Notes under the pieces: generated by a model | The model's database searches: none | Seen by the model: only the letters and a program-made list of their open reading frames with translations | What the model was told of the DNA's origin: nothing | Source of the DNA: Camellia lanceoleosa | Lineage: Eukaryota; Streptophyta; Magnoliopsida; Ericales; Theaceae | Reading direction: 5' to 3' | NCBI GenBank assembly: GCA_025200525.1 | Contig: CM045762.1 | Span: 106,728,682 to 106,792,681 of the forward strand | DNA: 64,000 nt | Position numbers and translations under genes: made by a program | Part shown: positions 44,691 through 56,096 of the stretch, one piece after another | Layout: each line of letters opens with the position of its first letter | Position numbering within the stretch: position 1 is the stretch's first letter

Positions 44691-44920
44691 GTCCAAGAGA
44701 CGTTAAATCCTCCTGTCTAAGGAGACCATAAATTCTGCATCATCATTCGCGCTGTTTTGGGCATTGTACTTGCATTCTACCTGCATTTCATCGCACTGTC
44801 TTGTGTACTCACCTAGTCTAGGAGACCTTAAATCCCCTGGTCTAGGAGACCTTAAATCCTGCATCTTCATTCGCACTGTCTTGTGCACTCTCCGGTCTAG
44901 GAGACCTTAAATCCTCTAAA
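44691..44920 (+). repeat. GGTCTAGGAGACCTTAAATCC repeats
   Basis: About five copies of a GTCTAGGAGACCTTAAATCC unit, each with the inverted pair GGTCT/AGACC, interspersed with the previous repeat type. Confidence 0.75.
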
Positions 44921-45664
44921 GGTGCAATTTCTTTGGTGTTTGTCGTGCCCGAACGACTTCCAGTGGTCTGGTATAGCCACTTGCCTGTGTTTGCTGTGAG
45001 TTCTTAGGAGACCAACTGAGACGGTGGAAACTAGAGTTTGAATGGCTCATGCCTAGAACGCAAAGGTTCGGGATTTCCGAGACTAAAGTCTGGTTTAAAT
45101 ACCCAGGGGTATATCCTCGGCTTGAAATCTGTATGGCAGCCCCATAGATTAAGATAGCATATGTATGCGCCTCAATTCTAGATATTGAATCAACCTAGTC
45201 TGTCACCCTGTTGGAGAATAGGGAAAGCTGCAACCATAGTCAGGGAGAAAAGTAGTACCTGTGGTTCGACCAAGAAGAAGCGAGAGATCCCCAACAGCAT
45301 GAGGCACGATATTGTATGTACGGTTCATTTGAGGCTGGCACAACCAGACAAACTGCACAGGTATTGTATCTTCTCCGTGTGAGACGTGGCGAGAGTTGAA
45401 TAATTCTCCACATGCTTAAACTGCATGAAATATAGTTGTTGCTTTGCATTCTTGCTTAAAACTGTTGCATCTATTATAGCTTGCCGATTTCGCATGATCA
45501 TGAGTTACATTCGGCTTTGTGCATATCATTCTGCATCTTGCCCCCCTGCCTGCGGGCACATCTTTGTTTATCTCGTCTGTTTGTCTAAGTCTTCGGCCTT
45601 GTCAAAAATGGGTCGTCTCTGGGCTTTGACATTCACTCCCGTCATTTATGACTTTCAAGTTCTG
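44921..45664 (+). other. Element A 3' internal region
   Basis: No ORF with a known domain. The second half (about 45230 onward) is the counterpart of element B 14565-15000 on the other strand, so it is an old shared part of the family leading up to the polypurine tract. Confidence 0.55.
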
Positions 45665-45679
45665 TCAAAGAGGGGCAAC
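45665..45679 (+). other. Polypurine tract of element A
   Basis: TCAAAGAGGGGCAAC directly precedes the 3' LTR (TGTAGACACCCC), the expected position and composition for the plus-strand primer. Confidence 0.75.
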
Positions 45680-48600
45680 TGTAGACACCCCATTTTTGAC
45701 CGACCTTAAGACTCAGATGTCACCGATTGAGCGCTTGGTGATATTGCATATTGTGCTCATTCAGAGGTTTCAGAGTCTCGGCTGCGAGCCTTGCCTCTAG
45801 AGTTCCGGACTCTTTTGTGCCTCGCCTCGGTTTGCGAACCAGGCCCTATTTTCTTTGTTTTCTCTTCCCGAAGGAAGGGAGAGGTCTCATAGACCATCTC
45901 TCAGTGGCCGTAGGCTATATTTCGTGGTCGTAGGCCATTTTTCCCGTTTGGAGCCCGGTTTCCGATTTTTCGGAGCTGTCGGCCGTGTGCCCCGGTTCGG
46001 GACTGTTTAACCACCTTCGTTTGCTCTGGTTTTTGGCACACACCTTGTTTCCTCTCTTTTGAGAGACATCAGGCTCAGAGACCCTTGTGGTCGAACGCCC
46101 TTCGTGCCTAAACTTTGCTGGGGCCCCAAACTACGTTTTTTGGCCCCCGAACCTTCGTTTTGCATCCGTCTTGGTCCATTTTTGGCAGGGACCTTATTTT
46201 CATTGTTAGAAAGCTTGTAGGAGAGTGGGAGGCCACCAATTTTTCTAAAAAACCAGCTTTTTTGGTCAAAAGTGGTTCAGCATGAATCCAGGAATGAGGA
46301 AAACATCTGCGCGGCTTCATCGAAACGGGCATAACTCTTTGCACAAAAGGAATTAAGATATGAAGCCACCACCATTGGAAATCTTACTTCTGGGGCTTTA
46401 TTTTACACTCAAGAATCTCCTAAGGATAAGTCTGGGCAGGGGAGATATGATTGGTTGAAGTAGGGGATCAATCCGGTTGGACCGAATCTGCGCGGCTTCA
46501 CCAAAACTGGCATAACTTTTTCCACAGAAGGAATTTTAATGCAAGGTTTGCAGCATTGGAAAGCTAACTTCTGGGGCTTCATCCTAGGGGGTGGCCGGCC
46601 ACCTTTGACCTTTTTGACCTGGTCGGCCGACCGGGTAAAGTGGCCGGCCGACCACCTGGCCCTTTTGTACCTGGTCGGCCATTTTTGTCTCCGTGAGTGT
46701 ATTCCAGCTGTGCCAGCTATTTTCCACTTGACCCACTATCCGAGGGTCTCCCTTTTTGGGGGGAAATTTGAATTGGTTTTTCCCCTCCTTTTCTTTGCCT
46801 CTCTCCCTCTATAAAACCAGCACTCAATCTTCATTTTCAGGGGTGACAAAAACCAGCTGAGGCTCCTCCATACAATCCTCCCTCTCCCTCTCTTCCAAGC
46901 TCCAAAACCCTAAGCTTCTTGCACCATTTGCACTACAACCCATAGCACCACACCACCATCATCCATTTCAGCACTTTGGAAGCCATTTGCAAAGGTTAGA
47001 AGCTTAGAAATTTGGTCCAAAAGCTGCTGGTTTGCTGCTCTTCAAGGGTGAGTCCCCTTTCTCCCTTTTCTAGTCTTTTCTTTCTTCATCTATAAGCCAT
47101 ATTTTCTTACATTTTTGGGCTCCGACCTGAACTAGAAATGGTCTTATTTTGAGCTCATCTTCATGTTTTATCAAGGGATTTTCTCTGTTTGAGGCCACCT
47201 GCTGTCCCTTTCCCTTTTATCTCTCTTTTGGCCCTTTTCTTGCATGATATGTTAGCCCTATTTTTAAGCATTTTTGGGCTTCGATCCAAACTTTAAAGTG
47301 ATTTATTTTGAGCCCCTCTTCAACTTTGTTGAAGGGATCTTCACTATTTGAGGCCAGCTACTGCCTCTTTCCCTTTATCTCTCTTTTAGGGCCATTTTTG
47401 CATCATATTTTAGCCTTACTTGTGAGCATATTTGAGTTTTTCCATAAACTGTAAAGTATCTTTTTTTGAGCCCCTATTCAACTTTGTTGAAGGGCTCTTT
47501 GTTGTTTGAGGTCATTTACTGCCCTGTTTGTTCATTCTCTCTTTTAGGGCTGTTTTTGCATGATACATTAGCCCTACTTGTGAGCCTTTTTGGACCTCAA
47601 CCTAAACTTAAAAAAGTCTTTTTTTGACATCATATTCATGTTTGATTCAGGTCTATTCTCTGTTTGGGGTCATCTTCCCCTATGCATGCTTCATTCTTTC
47701 ATGATTAGGGCTATGCATTAGAGCACTTGCATTAGTGGCTTTGATGTATTTTTGAGCCTCAAAATCAGAGGGGGGTGATCCCCTCTTACCGTGTTTTGTT
47801 TGATGGTCTTTTTGGCCTTCCAAAGGGCCCTATCTTGCATTCCTTGTTGACTGATTTCAGGGCCAATTTGATGAGTTTTATGGCTATCATATTTGATTTT
47901 CAGAGTTTTTTGTGCCATGCTAAGTGTCCTTCATGCATGTGCTTAATAACCCCTTTGTTTGCCCTCTAAAAGAACCCATCATTTGCGCATGTGTTGGCTG
48001 AACTTTAGAGGTTATTTGGGCATGTTTTGGCATGTTTTATTCACTGATTTTTGCTGGTTTGATGAGTTCTCACTTACTCCATATACGTGCCATGTAATCC
48101 ATGTTTGATAGTCAAAATTGCATGCTATGTTAGGCCATCTTGCTAGCATCTTTTGGCTATGCTTTGAACTAGAAATGTTCATGTTTTGGGACTGCCTTGG
48201 TTTTGTATTTATGCTTCATGATCAAATAATGCATGCTTTGTATAGCTATAGGTCAATACATGTGCCTAGTTTTGCATTTCAGGACCATTCCATGCATCGG
48301 GTGCCATGTTTCCATGTTTCGGGATCATGTTGCATCACATTTCAGTGCTGAAACTTGCATGTTTGTATGCCATATTTCATGCCTTGCCATGCCTTGTTAG
48401 AGTGGCATTTTGTGCCTTAGGATCGATCCTCGGTTTCGTGCATGTGTGCACGCATCTCGAGTGTCTCATTTTCATCTTATGGCCGCTGATGTGAGTGTGG
48501 CTGAGGTCCACTCATGTTGGTGTAAGTCCATCATGCATTGCGTATGCCATTTCATTTCATAGCATTGCGTATGCTAGGTTGCATGTTAGAGCATTGTGTA

Positions 48601-50371
48601 TGTCGTGTTATATCAAGCATTGTGTATGCCATTTCATAGCATTGTGTATGCTAGGCTGTATATTAGTTGCATGGTGCATGCCATCTCGTTTGCATTGTGT
48701 TTGGGATAGGAGTTGGCCCAAGCACGGGAAACGAGGGACGTTTCGTACTCCGAGTGACGGAACGTGTCTCAATTCCCGGTCGCCGACACTCCGGATTAAC
48801 CATGATGGAGTCTAGGTCTTGTTGTGTTTATATGTGCATTCATTTCATATTGAGTCGTGCAATTCGAGTCTCAGGCCATCATGCATCGATATGCATGATT
48901 GATGGCACGAGGATCGAGGACTACACTCCCCGAAGAGTAGTCATGCACACATATGTGAAAATACATTGCCATGCCATTTTCTTACTCTCTGTTGCAGCAA
49001 ATCAAAAGCCGGCATTCTTTTGGAGCTTCGTGCAATATTCCAGGCTTAATTGTAAACAGAGGGTAATTGGGACATCGCAATGGATTTCCGCGCCAGGCAA
49101 CTCAAGCATGCATCATTCATCATTCAGAACAGAGCTGAGGCGGTCCATGGATTTGCGTGTAATTTACTGCTTTCCTAGATTAATTTGTTAATTAATTAGG
49201 GTTTTGTACTTATTTGGACTGTATTATTTATTCGGGACTGTATTATTCGGACCCTCCAAGCGAGGGCACAACTGTAATAAGTGTGTGTGTGTGTATGTTG
49301 TATGTCTTCCAACCCCACGTCTTTCTCCCTTTTATTTACCAGCTTATGATGGTTAGTTTAGGGCATGTTTCAATTAGCATACAGTATGATAGCATGTTTG
49401 CATCCATTCATCTATTTTGCATGCATCGGGCTCGGCGCATCATACTCACTGCATTGTATTTCAATTCCGAGTTGAATGCATGTTAGCTGTAGCATTCCAT
49501 ATGCCATGTTTAGAATACCCGAGCCTGCTATAGTTACATTTTGCATGTGTTGCATTAGGCATTTCTGTATAGTTAGAATCATGCATGGATTTCTAACATA
49601 GCTTCTGTTTTGGCTTAGAGTACTCGATAAGTTTTTACGCTTTAGCATCCTTGCATATGTGTGAGTGACTGCCATGATAACATGCTTACCATGAGGCTAT
49701 TTGCTTATGTGATATAACTGCCTGAATGCCTGTGGGTGAAGGTTGGGTTATTTGGATTAGAACAATGCATTGACTGTGAGTTTTAAGCCCACTAGATAGT
49801 GGCAAAACCATCTTTTCTAAGCCCACCTGAGGGTGGCAAAATCTACATTTTAAGCCTACTTGCGAGTAGCAAACCATCTTTCAAAAACAAACATGAAATG
49901 TTTTGTTCCAATTCAGGCGACTCGGTCTATACTTGTTTGCTGTACGCATCACATAGTAAATCTAGGCTAACAACCGGAATAAGAACGCATAATGTTTTCA
50001 AAACTAGATATCATGGTTAGTAGAGGCCGATCTTTGATCAGGCAAGCGGGGGTGCTCACGAAGTGACCTTCCCCAATCATACCCAAGTTCCCGAGCCGAG
50101 GCAACTTTGGTGATGACGGACACGTGGCCTTAGGCACGAGTCAGGGTTTCCTAAATTTTCCAAAATAAAATATTTAGGTGGCGACTCTGGATCTGGCAAA
50201 GCAGTCCATGTTTGGCACTTCTTTCAAAAAAAATCTTTTTTCGAAATCGATTTGCCGGATTTGGACTCTTTGGTTCAGATTAAGAACCGTGACAATTTGA
50301 GTCCTGAACTGTAGTGAACCCAAGTGAACAGAACGGGACTCACCCTCCCGGGGCGTTCGGGGACATCTACA
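45680..50371 (+). repeat. 3' LTR of element A
   Basis: 4692 bp, TGTAGACACCCC to GGACATCTACA, followed by the TAGAG duplication. It is the only uninterrupted plus-strand copy and serves as reference for the nested structure. The region 48535-48690 contains about six loose copies of a GCATTGYGTATGYY word, the kind of site where element B inserted in the other LTR. Confidence 0.93.
46590..46817 (+). promoter_or_regulatory. Promoter region of the element A 3' LTR
   Basis: GGTGGCCGGCCACC at 46590-46603, further GGCCGGCC and GGTCGGCCGACC palindromes to about 46680, and CTATAAAA at 46809-46816. A 3' LTR promoter could drive transcription into the flanking DNA and element C. Confidence 0.55.
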
Positions 50372-50376
50372 TAGAG
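50372..50376. other. Right target-site duplication of element A (TAGAG)
   Basis: Matches 6925-6929. Confidence 0.9.
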
Positions 50377-50522
50377 TTAGACACGTAATATACAAAAATC
50401 AATTATATCTAAAAAAAAATCTTATTCCTTCATATAGATTATATATGTAAATTTTTTTCCTTTTTTTAATATCATGCCTTCAATGAAAATGAAAAGAAGA
50501 ATTTCCTTGAAAGTACTGCTCT
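50377..50522. other. Strip of host DNA between elements A and C
   Basis: About 146 bp of AT-rich DNA with no gene. It is the only host sequence left between the two insertions. Confidence 0.7.
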
Positions 50523-50527
50523 ACTTG
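50523..50527. other. Left target-site duplication of element C (ACTTG)
   Basis: ACTTG precedes TGTCACGACC at 50528 and recurs at 57706-57710. Confidence 0.92.
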
Positions 50528-51046
50528 TGTCACGACCCCAAACCGCCCCTAGTAGAATGGTGCCGTGATGGCCAGTAATCCGAGATTACCGAAGGCCAAC
50601 TTTCAAAGTTCACACACAATCAAAGTATAATATATGGGGCTTACATGTGCGGAAGCAATATATGTAAATCTAACTAGTCCATAAGAGCTGTGCATATGTC
50701 AAATGAAATGGCATACATCTTAATATAGTTTACAACTTGGATACAAATAAAATAAAGTACATGTTACATCTTGATCAAAAGGCTTCTCAAGCCGAAGTAT
50801 ACAAAAGACATGAATTACATCTAAGAAGCATAATCTCCAAGACGATACAAAACATGAATCAAGCATCTTGCACATAACATCTTAGGCGTCACCGCCTTCT
50901 TGCTTGCCACCTACATATATATAAGGAGAGGGTGAGCTTGGATACTCAGTGAATGGTACAAGTAATAAATGTTTAAAAGAATGACATCCGAGATCTTTAT
51001 CAAAACAATACATAACATAGCTTGTACATCAATCTTGGTTTTTTCA

Positions 51047-51485
51047 AAACATGTGTGCTACAAAAGCTTAAAGTCCCTTAGCACGTACGGACTTAACTTG
51101 AATGTGCTACAAATGCTTATAGTCCCTTAGCACGTACGGACTTAACTTGATGTGCTACGAATGCTTATAGTCCCTTAGCACGTACGGACTAACTTGATGT
51201 GCTACGAATGCTTATAGTCCCTTAGCACGTACGGACTAACTTGATGTGCTACGAATGCTTATAGTCCCTTAGCACGCATTTTACTAACTTGATGTGCTAC
51301 GAATGCTTATAGTCCCTTAGCACGGACTTTATCAACTTGATGTGCTACTTAATGCTTATAGTCCCTTAGCACGCGGACTAACTTGATGTGCTACGAATGC
51401 TTATAGTCCCTAACGCATTTGGACTTAACTTGATGTGCTACGAATGCTTATAGTCCCTTAGCACGTACGGACTTAACTTGATGTC
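51047..51485. repeat. ~47-bp tandem array in element C 3' LTR
   Basis: About nine copies of a unit containing GTGCTACGAATGCTTATAG and CCCTTAGCACGTACGGAC. GTGCTA and TAGCAC within the unit can pair as a short hairpin. The copies here are less uniform than in the other LTR (some units have lost the GTACG part). Confidence 0.85.
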
Positions 51486-51706
51486 ATCAAAACAAAGCTT
51501 ATACTTGATACATAAAATAGGGATAGTCATTCATGCTTGATCAAATACTTTTCTAAAACAAAGTAAAGCTTTAACAAATCTTTATAACGTAACTTTATTA
51601 AAAATACCACTCACATAGTTCTTGGGACGTCGGGATCAAGGCAAAGGTCCAAGCCCTACAAACACATGGCAATCACATTCTCAAAACAAGCTTTACATGC
51701 ATGCAA

Positions 51707-52103
51707 ATGATCTAGGGAAAACATGCTGGAAATGACCTAGGCAAAACACGCTGGAAATGACCTAGGCAAAACATGTTGGAAATGACCTAGGCAAAACATG
51801 CTGGAAATGACTTAGGCAAAACATGCTGGAAAAGACCTAGGCAAAACATGCTGGAAATGACCTAGGGAAAACATGCTGGAAATGACTTAGGCAAAACATG
51901 CTGGAAATGACCTAGGGAAAACATGCTGGAAATGACCTAGGCAAAACATGCTAGAAATGACCTAGGCAAAACATGCCGAAATGACCTAGGCAAAACATCC
52001 GAAATGACCTAGGGAAAACATCTTTGGAAATGACCTAGGCAAAACATGCTAGAAATGACCTAGGCAAAACATGCTAGAAATGACCTAGGCAAAACATGCC
52101 GGG
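51707..52103. repeat. 25-bp tandem array (GGAAATGACCTAGGCAAAAC) in element C 3' LTR
   Basis: About 15 copies of a 25-bp unit, some with GGGAAAA in place of GGCAAAA. It is followed at 52203-52262 by a small GAAGAACATGAACAT array. Confidence 0.85.
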
Positions 52104-53139
52104 TACCAACCAGTCTGGAATGGATGCAGTAAATGATCTAGGTAAGGGTGGTCTCGGTGCTCACACCTAGGGAAAAGAAGTCTGGAAATCTGGGTTTCCT
52201 TCTTGAAGAACATGAAGAACATGAACATGAAGAACATGAACATGAAGAACATGAAGAACATGAATGCTAAAATCATAACTTGTTATTACAAAATCTGGGA
52301 TTTCATGCTATGAGTTCGAAAACATGGACCTTGGTACCCATACTTGAAGATCATGTGAAAACAAACATGAAAACATGGACCTTGGTGCAAACTCTTGGAT
52401 CAAAACATGACTTTTCTTGAAGAACACATGAATACCACTTTCTCTTTCTAAAACCGAACTTTGAATCAATGCATGGCTTACAAATCGTATTCAATCATGC
52501 AATGCAATAACACGATCATATGGAACAACATGAGCAGATCAAGAATCTAACCTTAGAACACGGATCTAACGGTTCGATCTCTAGGAATCAAGCTTGGAAA
52601 TCTACCTCTCTCTAGAACTCCTCTTCCTCTTCCTAGAGCTTCTCTCTCCTCTTCAAAAACAAGGGTATAACAAATGATAGGTTTCTCTCTCCACCGGCTG
52701 ACTTAACACTCTGTTCGGACACGTGGCAACGGCTGGTTGGTTCTCCTCAAAAAGGTGACTGATTGACAAGACATGACTATGACAAAGCGTACTCAACAAG
52801 CTAGACGTCAAGGGAACTTCGGCAAGCAATGATCTCGGCTAAGGACATAGGCTTCGGCAAGTAAGGTCTCAATGACCTCGGCTAGGAAGGATAACACTTG
52901 GCCAAGCTGTGCCACACCTCGGCCTAGATGTGCCACACCTCGGTCTAGGTCATTCCACTCCCAGAACAAGATCACTAGGTACAAGGACTAAGGATCTAGG
53001 ACGCCTAGATGATAACATCTCGGCCTAGATGATGCATATCTCGGCCTAGGTGATGCACACCTCGGCCTAGATGATGACATCTCGGCCAATATGCCTAGGT
53101 GATGGTGGAGATCAACCAAGGTGGTTCCAAGATGGTCCT

Positions 53140-53515
53140 AGGCTTAAGATGACCTCGGCTTGGAATGACTTAGGCTTGGCATGACCTAGGCTTAACATGA
53201 CCTAGGCTTGACATGACCTAGGCTTAACATGACTTAGGCTTGGCATGACCTAGGCTTAACATGACCTAGGCTTAGCATGACTTAGGCTTGGCATGACCTA
53301 GGCTTAACATGACTTAGGCTTAACATGACCTAGGCTTAACATGACCTAGGCTTAGCATGACTTAGGCTTGGCATGACCTAGGCTTAACATGGCTTAGGCT
53401 TAACATGACCTAGGCTTAGCATGACTTAGGCTTGGCATGACCTAGGCTTAACATGACTTAGGCTTAACATGACCTAGGCTTAACATGACCTAGGCTTAGC
53501 ATGACTTAGGCTTGG
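53140..53515. repeat. 16-bp tandem array (CATGACCTAGGCTTAA) in element C 3' LTR
   Basis: More than 20 copies of a 16-17-bp unit with CATGACYTAGGCTT core. It shares the ATGACCTAGG word with the 25-bp array although spacing and flanks differ. Confidence 0.85.
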
Positions 53516-53666
53516 GGACAGCAAAGAAGGAACAAAGCATACATATAATACTTAGGCAAATCATATATGTACAAAACAAGGCAAGATTCATGAATGCAAC
53601 TTAACAAAAACACGGTTATGCAAATGCACATGAACATGACTATGGCATGAAATGTGGGTCCTTACA

Positions 53667-53684
53667 TCCTTCCCCCCTTAAAGA
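53667..53684 (-). other. Polypurine tract of element C
   Basis: The minus strand reads CTTTAAGGGGGGAAGGA directly before the 3' LTR start (TGTAAGGACCC). Confidence 0.8.
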
Positions 53685-53742
53685 AGTTTGGTCCCCAAAC
53701 TTCACTTACCATGTCCTCAAAACAACTCCGAACGTCGAACCT

Positions 53743-54303
53743 TCATTCCTTCTTACCATCATTAGCCCTTGTCTTCGGACAGTCCTTCACTCGGTGTCCC
53801 ATCTCGCCACATTCAAAGCAAGCCCCTGATGCCCTACGACAAACCCCAAAATGTCGCTTCTTGCAACTAGCACATGTCGGCTTAGCACTACCTTCCTGCT
53901 CTGAGTTGCTGGAACTGCCCATGTTTGCCTTTCTCTTAGCATTGAACGGTACTTTGCGATTCTCATAGTTCTGTCTCTTTTTCTGCTTCTTCCCCGAGTT
54001 CTGACTCTTGTTCAAGTTGGTTTCTGCCAGGATGGCCTTGTCTGGTACTCCGGCATACGTCGGCATGTTGAGCAATGTGCCATCTCCATACGAAGCTGAC
54101 TGCGGCTGCACTTGTGGTATTGGAGGAGGTGGAGGTGGTACTGCTTGTCGGTCATCTGTCTGCTCGGCCTGAGTGGATGCGGTACCAGTGTTCTGCTGTC
54201 TTACCTGCCATAATTCGTGTGCCAAACCTTCGACCAGTCTTTCTAATCTGTCTATTCTGTCCTCGAGATAGTCTCGACTAACTGGAGGTCCACCCCTTCT
54301 CAT
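53743..54303 (-). CDS. Shortened gag protein of element C
   Basis: From ATG at 54303 the frame gives about 186 residues. The N-terminus (MRRGGPPVSRDYLEDRIDRL) continues into a heptad-like stretch. A Pro run (PPPPPPIPQ) and a short conserved TYAGVPDKA follow, then a basic Lys/Arg-rich segment. The end carries CASCKKRHFGVC and a CCHC zinc knuckle CFECGEMGHRVKDC. Most of the usual gag core between the N-terminus and the nucleocapsid part is missing. Such a protein could bind element RNA through the knuckle. The frame is open further upstream to 54516, but that part overlaps the primer site and is not expected to be translated. The reading frame is intact, which fits recent activity. Confidence 0.8.
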   Translation of the reverse strand: MRRGGPPVSRDYLEDRIDRLERLVEGLAHELWQVRQQNTGTASTQAEQTDDRQAVPPPPPPIPQVQPQSASYGDGTLLNMPTYAGVPDKAILAETNLNKSQNSGKKQKKRQNYENRKVPFNAKRKANMGSSSNSEQEGSAKPTCASCKKRHFGVCRRASGACFECGEMGHRVKDCPKTRANDGKKE

Positions 54304-54501
54304 GATGCTAGAGGTATGCAAAAATGTGACTCTTAAACAAAATGGGCAAGTAAACATGCATGCAAGTAATAAATGATCATGCCGAGATAATGTACACCTT
54401 GTCAAGTAGCAAGCAACATGATGCAATCCTAACATCATTCTAAGGGACATCCTATGCTCTTTAGGACTCAAAGTGTGTGAACAACGTACTATAAGGAACT
54501 T

Positions 54502-54515
54502 GTGCTCTGATACCA
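54502..54515 (-). other. Primer binding site of element C (initiator tRNA-Met type)
   Basis: The minus strand reads TGGTATCAGAGCAC three bases after the LTR, the classic plant site complementary to initiator methionine tRNA. Confidence 0.9.
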
Positions 54516-55042
54516 TTCTGTCACGACCCCAAACCGCCCCTAGTAGAATGGTGCCGTGATGGCCAGTAATCCGAGATTACCGAAGGCCAACTTTCAAAGT
54601 TCACACACAATCAAAGTATAATATATGGGGCTTACATGTGCGGAAGCAATATATGTAAATCTAACTAGTCCATAAGAGCTGTGCATATGTCAAATGAAAT
54701 GGCATACATCTTAATATAGTTTACAACTTGGATACAAATAAAATAAAGTACATGTTACATCTTGATCAAAAGGCTTCTCAAGCCGAAGTATACAAAAGAC
54801 ATGAATTACATCTAAGAAGCATAATCTCCAAGACGATACAAAACATGAATCAAGCATCTTGCACATAACATCTTAGGCGTCACCGCCTTCTTGCTTGCCA
54901 CCTACATATATATAAGGAGAGGGTGAGCTTGGATACTCAGTGAATGGTACAAGTAATAAATGTTTAAAAGAATGACATCCGAGATCTTTATCAAAACAAT
55001 ACATAACATAGCTTGTACATCAATCTTGGTTTTTTCAAAACA

Positions 55043-55475
55043 TGTGTGCTACAAAAGCTTAAAGTCCCTTAGCACGTACGGACTTAACTTGAATGTGCTA
55101 CAAATGCTTATAGTCCCTTAGCACGTACGGACTTAACTTGATGTGCTACGAATGCTTATAGTCCCTTAGCACGTACGGACTAACTTGATGTGCTACGAAT
55201 GCTTATAGTCCCTTAGCACGTACGGACTAACTTGATGTGCTACGAATGCTTATAGTCCCTTAGCACGTACGGACTAACTTGATGTGCTACGAATGCTTAT
55301 AGTCCCTTAGCACGTACGGACTAACTTGATGTGCTACGAATGCTTATAGTCCCTTAGCACGTACGGACTAACTTGATGTGCTACGAATGCTTATAGTCCC
55401 TTAGCACGTACGGACTTAACTTGATGTGCTACGAATGCTTATAGTCCCTTAGCACGTACGGACTTAACTTGATGT
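55043..55475. repeat. ~47-bp tandem array in element C 5' LTR
   Basis: Counterpart of 51047-51485, with very uniform units. Confidence 0.85.
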
Positions 55476-55701
55476 CATCAAAACAAAGCTTATACTTGAT
55501 ACATAAAATAGGGATAGTCATTCATGCTTGATCAAATACTTTTCTAAAACAAAGTAAAGCTTTAACAAATCTTTATAACGTAACTTTATTAAAAATACCA
55601 CTCACATAGTTCTTGGGACGTCGGGATCAAGGCAAAGGTCCAAGCCCTACAAACACATGGCAATCACATTCTCAAAACAAGCTTTACATGCATGCAAATG
55701 A

Positions 55702-56096
55702 TCTAGGGAAAACATGCTGGAAATGACCTAGGCAAAACACGCTGGAAATGACCTAGGCAAAACATGCTGGAAATGACCTAGGCAAAACATGCTGGAAATG
55801 ACTTAGGCAAAACATGCTGGAAAAGACCTAGGCAAAACATGCTGGAAATGACCTAGGGAAAACATGCTGGAAATGACTTAGGCAAAACATGCTGGAAATG
55901 ACCTAGGGAAAACATGCTGGAAATGACCTAGGCAAAACATGCTGGAAATGACCTAGGCAAAACATGCTGGAAATGACCTAGGCAAAACATGCTGGAAATG
56001 ACCTAGGGAAAACATGCTGGAAATGACCTAGGCAAAACATGCTAGAAATGACCTAGGCAAAACATGCTAGAAATGACCTAGGCAAAACATGCTGGG
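55702..56096. repeat. 25-bp tandem array in element C 5' LTR
   Basis: Counterpart of 51707-52103 with about 15 units, again followed by the GAAGAACATGAACAT repeats (56200-56260). Confidence 0.85.

Larger units (their letters stand above)
6930..50371 (+). mobile_element. Element A: Tat/Ogre-type Ty3/gypsy element, pol-deleted, interrupted by element B
   Basis: Both LTRs start TGTAGACACC and end with ACA, and 5-bp duplications (TAGAG) flank the whole span. Subtracting element B and its duplicated GTATG leaves about 17.8 kb. The order is 5' LTR (6930-9842 plus 35491-37314), primer site, gag, a tiny RT remnant, a conserved post-pol region, a decayed antisense-gene remnant, tandem arrays, polypurine tract, and 3' LTR (45680-50371). 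Protease, RNase H and integrase are missing, so it would have needed enzymes in trans. The first ~180 bp of the two LTRs differ at about 17 positions by hand count, indicating an old insertion. Confidence 0.9.
50528..53666 (-). repeat. 3' LTR of element C
   Basis: 3139 bp, TGTCACGACC ... GGGTCCTTACA on the plus strand. It contains four internal tandem-repeat families listed separately. Confidence 0.92.

Noticed and set aside
43848..44731. Plus-strand frames rich in Ser, His, Cys and Ala
   Set aside because: They are translations of the degenerate CGCACTGTCTTGTGC array, open in more than one frame.
51047..53515. CRISPR-like spaced direct repeats
   Set aside because: The units are contiguous or nearly so, vary like minisatellites, sit in LTRs of a plant retrotransposon, and have no cas genes.
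54304..54516. N-terminal extension of the element C gag frame up to 54516
   Set aside because: The added residues overlap the primer binding site and leader, and look unlike gag. The ATG at 54303 is the better start.
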